Assembly (NCBI RefSeq): GCF_014196625.1
Contig: NZ_JACIDZ010000014.1
Location: 62,001 to 126,000, forward strand
Origin: Martelella radicis
GTDB taxonomy: Bacteria > Pseudomonadota > Alphaproteobacteria > Rhizobiales > Rhizobiaceae
DNA length: 64,000 nucleotides
Direction of reading: 5' to 3'
The first letter of the stretch is position 1. The number at the start of each line of letters is the position of its first letter. Position numbers and translations under genes: made by a program. This document shows positions 62,096 to 64,000 of the stretch, piece by piece. The notes under the pieces are model-generated. The model did not search any database. It was not told the origin of the DNA and saw only the letters and a list, made by a program, of their open reading frames with translations.

Positions 62096-63562
62096 TTACT
62101 TGCCTGTCTCTTCTTCTACCATCTTTGCCACCACGGCCTCGGCGTTCTTCAGGCGCTGGCGCACCACGGCGCGGCCAAGGATCGCCATGCTGTCGAACAG
62201 CGGCAGCGAGCGCGAGGAGCCGGACATGGCGACAAACAGCGGCGCGACGACGATGCGCAGCTTCTTGTCCATGTCGTCGGCGAGCTGGCGCAGCGCTTCC
62301 TCGACGGTCGTTGCATTCCACTCAGTCAGCTTTTCCAATACGGGCTGGACGGCCTTCAGGATTTCCAGAATTTCTTCCGGATTGGTCTTCTTGATCTTCG
62401 AAAACGCTTCCGGCGCCGGCACCATGTCCGACTGCAGCAGGAAGCCCATCAGTGCCGGCAGTTCGCCGAGCTTGGTGATCCGGCTCTGGGAGAGCTTCAG
62501 CCCGTCCTTCAACCGTGCATTCTCAGAGGCCCATGCGGCGACGCGGAGGATGAAATCCTCTTCCGTGAGCGTTTCGCGCAGGAAACGGCCGTTCAGCCAT
62601 TCGAGCTTCTGCGTGTCGAAGACGGCGCCGGACTTGTTGAGATTGTCCTGATCGAATTTTTCGACCAGTTCATCCATCGACATCAGTTCCTCGCCCTCGG
62701 CGATCTGGATGAAGAACAGGCCAAGGAAGTTCATCAGCGCTTCCGGCAGATAGCCGAGCGCCGAATAATAGGAGATCGACGTCGGGTTCTTGCGCTTCGA
62801 CAGCTTCGACTTGTCGGGATTGCGCATCAGCGGCAGATGGAAGAATTTCGGCGGCTCCAGACCGAGATAGGTATAGAGCAGGATGTGCTTCGGCACGGAG
62901 GCCAGCCATTCCTCGCCGCGCGCCACATGGGTGATCTTCATCAGATGGTCGTCAACGACATTCGCCATGTGATAGGTCGGCATGCCGTCGGCCTTCAGCA
63001 GAACCTGCATGTCGACCGCGTCCCACGGGATCTCGACATCGCCGTAGACGCCGTCGGTGAACTTGCACACGCCCTCTTCCGGGATCTTCATGCGCACGAC
63101 ATTGGGCTCGCCCGCTTCGATGCGGCTTTTGACCTCTTCGGCCTTCAGATGCATGCAGAGCCCGTCATATTTCGGGGCGCGGCCCTCGGCGCGCTGGCCG
63201 GCGCGCATGCGCTCCAGCCGCTCGGGCGTGCAGAAGCAGTGGAAGGCATGGCCTTCTTCCACCAGCCTGTCGACGAAGGGCTTGTAGATTTCCTTGCGGT
63301 CGGACTGGCGATAGGGGCCATAGTCGCCGCCGACATCGGGACCTTCGTCCCATTCGAGCCCGCACCATTTGAGCGCGTCCAGCACGTTCTTCTCATATTC
63401 GGGGGTCGAGCGCGAAGCGTCGGTGTCCTCGATACGCAGAATGAAGGTGCCGCCCATCTTCTTGGCGTAGAGATAGTTGAAAAGCGCCGTATAGGCAGTG
63501 CCGACATGCGGCTCGCCGGTGGGGGAAGGCGCAATGCGCAGGCGGGGGCCGGTTGTGCTCAT
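62096..63562 (-). CDS. gltX: Glutamyl-tRNA synthetase
   Basis: A 488-residue class I synthetase with the HIGH-type motif at APSPTGEPHVGTAY and the KMSKS-type motif at KLSKRKNPTS, plus a helical anticodon-binding C-terminal domain. It charges tRNA-Glu (and possibly tRNA-Gln, if the strain uses the transamidation route; alphaproteobacteria often carry two GltX). The ATG at 63562 starts just before the catalytic fold; the frame is open to 63643. Confidence 0.94.
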   Translation of the reverse strand: MSTTGPRLRIAPSPTGEPHVGTAYTALFNYLYAKKMGGTFILRIEDTDASRSTPEYEKNVLDALKWCGLEWDEGPDVGGDYGPYRQSDRKEIYKPFVDRLVEEGHAFHCFCTPERLERMRAGQRAEGRAPKYDGLCMHLKAEEVKSRIEAGEPNVVRMKIPEEGVCKFTDGVYGDVEIPWDAVDMQVLLKADGMPTYHMANVVDDHLMKITHVARGEEWLASVPKHILLYTYLGLEPPKFFHLPLMRNPDKSKLSKRKNPTSISYYSALGYLPEALMNFLGLFFIQIAEGEELMSMDELVEKFDQDNLNKSGAVFDTQKLEWLNGRFLRETLTEEDFILRVAAWASENARLKDGLKLSQSRITKLGELPALMGFLLQSDMVPAPEAFSKIKKTNPEEILEILKAVQPVLEKLTEWNATTVEEALRQLADDMDKKLRIVVAPLFVAMSGSSRSLPLFDSMAILGRAVVRQRLKNAEAVVAKMVEEETGK

Positions 63563-63726
63563 CGTGTTCGTCCATGCTGCCGGCCGGAGACGGACACATC
63601 CGGCCGAAAGAGTTTTCCAGTGCTGAATATCGCTGAGCCGCAAGGCGTGGATAGCCCGTCAGTCAGGGCGGCTCTTAACTGGCCTGCCTTAGGCCATATT
63701 CAACCCTTTCCGTCAAGCCGTCAGGC

Positions 63727-64000
63727 TCAATGGCCGGCCGATCCGCCTTCCGTGGCGGGCTTTTCGCCGCCAGCGGCGCGATCAAGCCTGCGCTTGCGCC
63801 GCGCGGCCATGTTGAGCAGCTCCACCAGACCGGAAAAGGCCATCGCCGCGTAGACATAGCCCTTCGGCACATGGAAGCCGAGCCCGTCGGCAATCAGGGT
63901 CGTGCCGATCATCAGCAGGAAGGCGAGCGCCAGCATGACGATGGTCGGATTGGCTTCGATGAAACGGGCAAGCGGGCCGGAAGCAACCAGCATCAGCGTC
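63727..64000 (-). CDS. TerC-family integral membrane protein, C-terminal part
   Basis: The gene runs out of the window on the right. The 88 visible C-terminal residues include two membrane helices ([21 protein letters not shown] and [15 protein letters not shown]) and end in a basic tail. The HVPKGY and [12 protein letters not shown] blocks match the C-terminus of TerC/YjbE-type proteins, linked in other bacteria to manganese export or tellurite resistance. The rest is outside the window, so the function cannot be judged. Confidence 0.78.
   Translation of the reverse strand, partial: TLMLVASGPLARFIEANPTIVMLALAFLLMIGTTLIADGLGFHVPKGYVYAAMAFSGLVELLNMAARRKRRLDRAAGGEKPATEGGSAGH

Noticed and set aside
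60532-62394. Long plus-strand frame of about 620 residues opposite lysS
   Set aside because: It is the antisense of lysS and of the 3' end of gltX; both are unmistakable on the minus strand.
1-64000. tRNA, rRNA, insertion sequences, prophage and attachment sites
   Set aside because: No cloverleaf, rRNA sequence, transposase or integrase motif was recognised by reading; a tRNA scan would be needed to exclude short RNA genes fully.

Overview
The window looks like chromosome of a GC-rich alphaproteobacterium, probably a member of the Hyphomicrobiales close to Rhizobiaceae (Agrobacterium, Martelella or Hoeflea type). This is an inference from codon usage, the density of sugar ABC and TRAP importers with IclR/GntR/LacI/LysR regulators, and the lysS-gltX pair at the right end. 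I see no rRNA, tRNA, CRISPR array, insertion sequence or prophage. Most of the window is accessory catabolic gene clusters, each with its own importer and regulator.

Region 1 (1-14.2 kb) is a sugar-acid (hexuronate/aldonate type) island. It holds the tail of a UxaA-type dehydratase, a FadR-type regulator, and a leftward operon of UxuA-like dehydratase, sugar-binding protein, two permeases, aldo/keto reductase and Gfo/Idh/MocA oxidoreductase. Next come a glyoxalase-fold protein, an IclR regulator, an enolase-superfamily dehydratase, and a rightward operon (oxidoreductase, RraA-like protein, transporter ATPase, UPF0303 protein). The leftward operon has no ATPase, so the rightward one probably supplies it. 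The same operator-like sequence lies in front of the two operons and at the IclR gene.

Region 2 (14.5-23.5 kb) is a TRAP transporter (DctM/Q/P), an IclR regulator, a thiamine-diphosphate enzyme, a LacI regulator, a 3-hydroxyacyl-CoA dehydrogenase and a short-chain dehydrogenase. Two near-perfect palindromes mark likely operators. Region 3 (23.5-32.7 kb) is an acyl-CoA degradation module around a third IclR gene. Two acyl-CoA dehydrogenases and an NDP-forming acyl-CoA ligase run leftward; a DUF35 protein, a thiolase-like protein without the usual cysteine, and a hydratase/dehydrogenase fusion run rightward. Both arms carry the same 17-bp dyad, so they are probably co-regulated.

Region 4 (33-40 kb) is a single gene for an autotransporter of about 2300 residues with a glycine-rich repeated passenger. 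Region 5 (40.5-53.6 kb) is a catabolic cluster around a polyamine-type ABC importer. It contains an FMO-like flavoprotein, an AroQ-fold protein with altered catalytic residues, a D-2-hydroxyacid dehydrogenase, a quinone oxidoreductase, a GST, a RidA-family protein lacking the usual arginine, a DUF1028 protein, a LysR regulator, an M20 deacylase and an FMN 2-hydroxyacid oxidase. I cannot name the substrate. It is the best candidate here for an undescribed pathway.

Region 6 (53.8-57.9 kb) has a decayed GST gene, then a sulfane-sulfur module: secreted rhodanese, YeeE/TsuA-type thiosulfate channel, a small membrane-anchored protein with repeated Ser-Pro-Cys motifs, and an uncharacterised protein with an HGHFH motif. 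Region 7 (58.7-64 kb) has two short-chain dehydrogenases, lysS, gltX and the end of a TerC-family gene, with clear terminators after the first dehydrogenase and after lysS.
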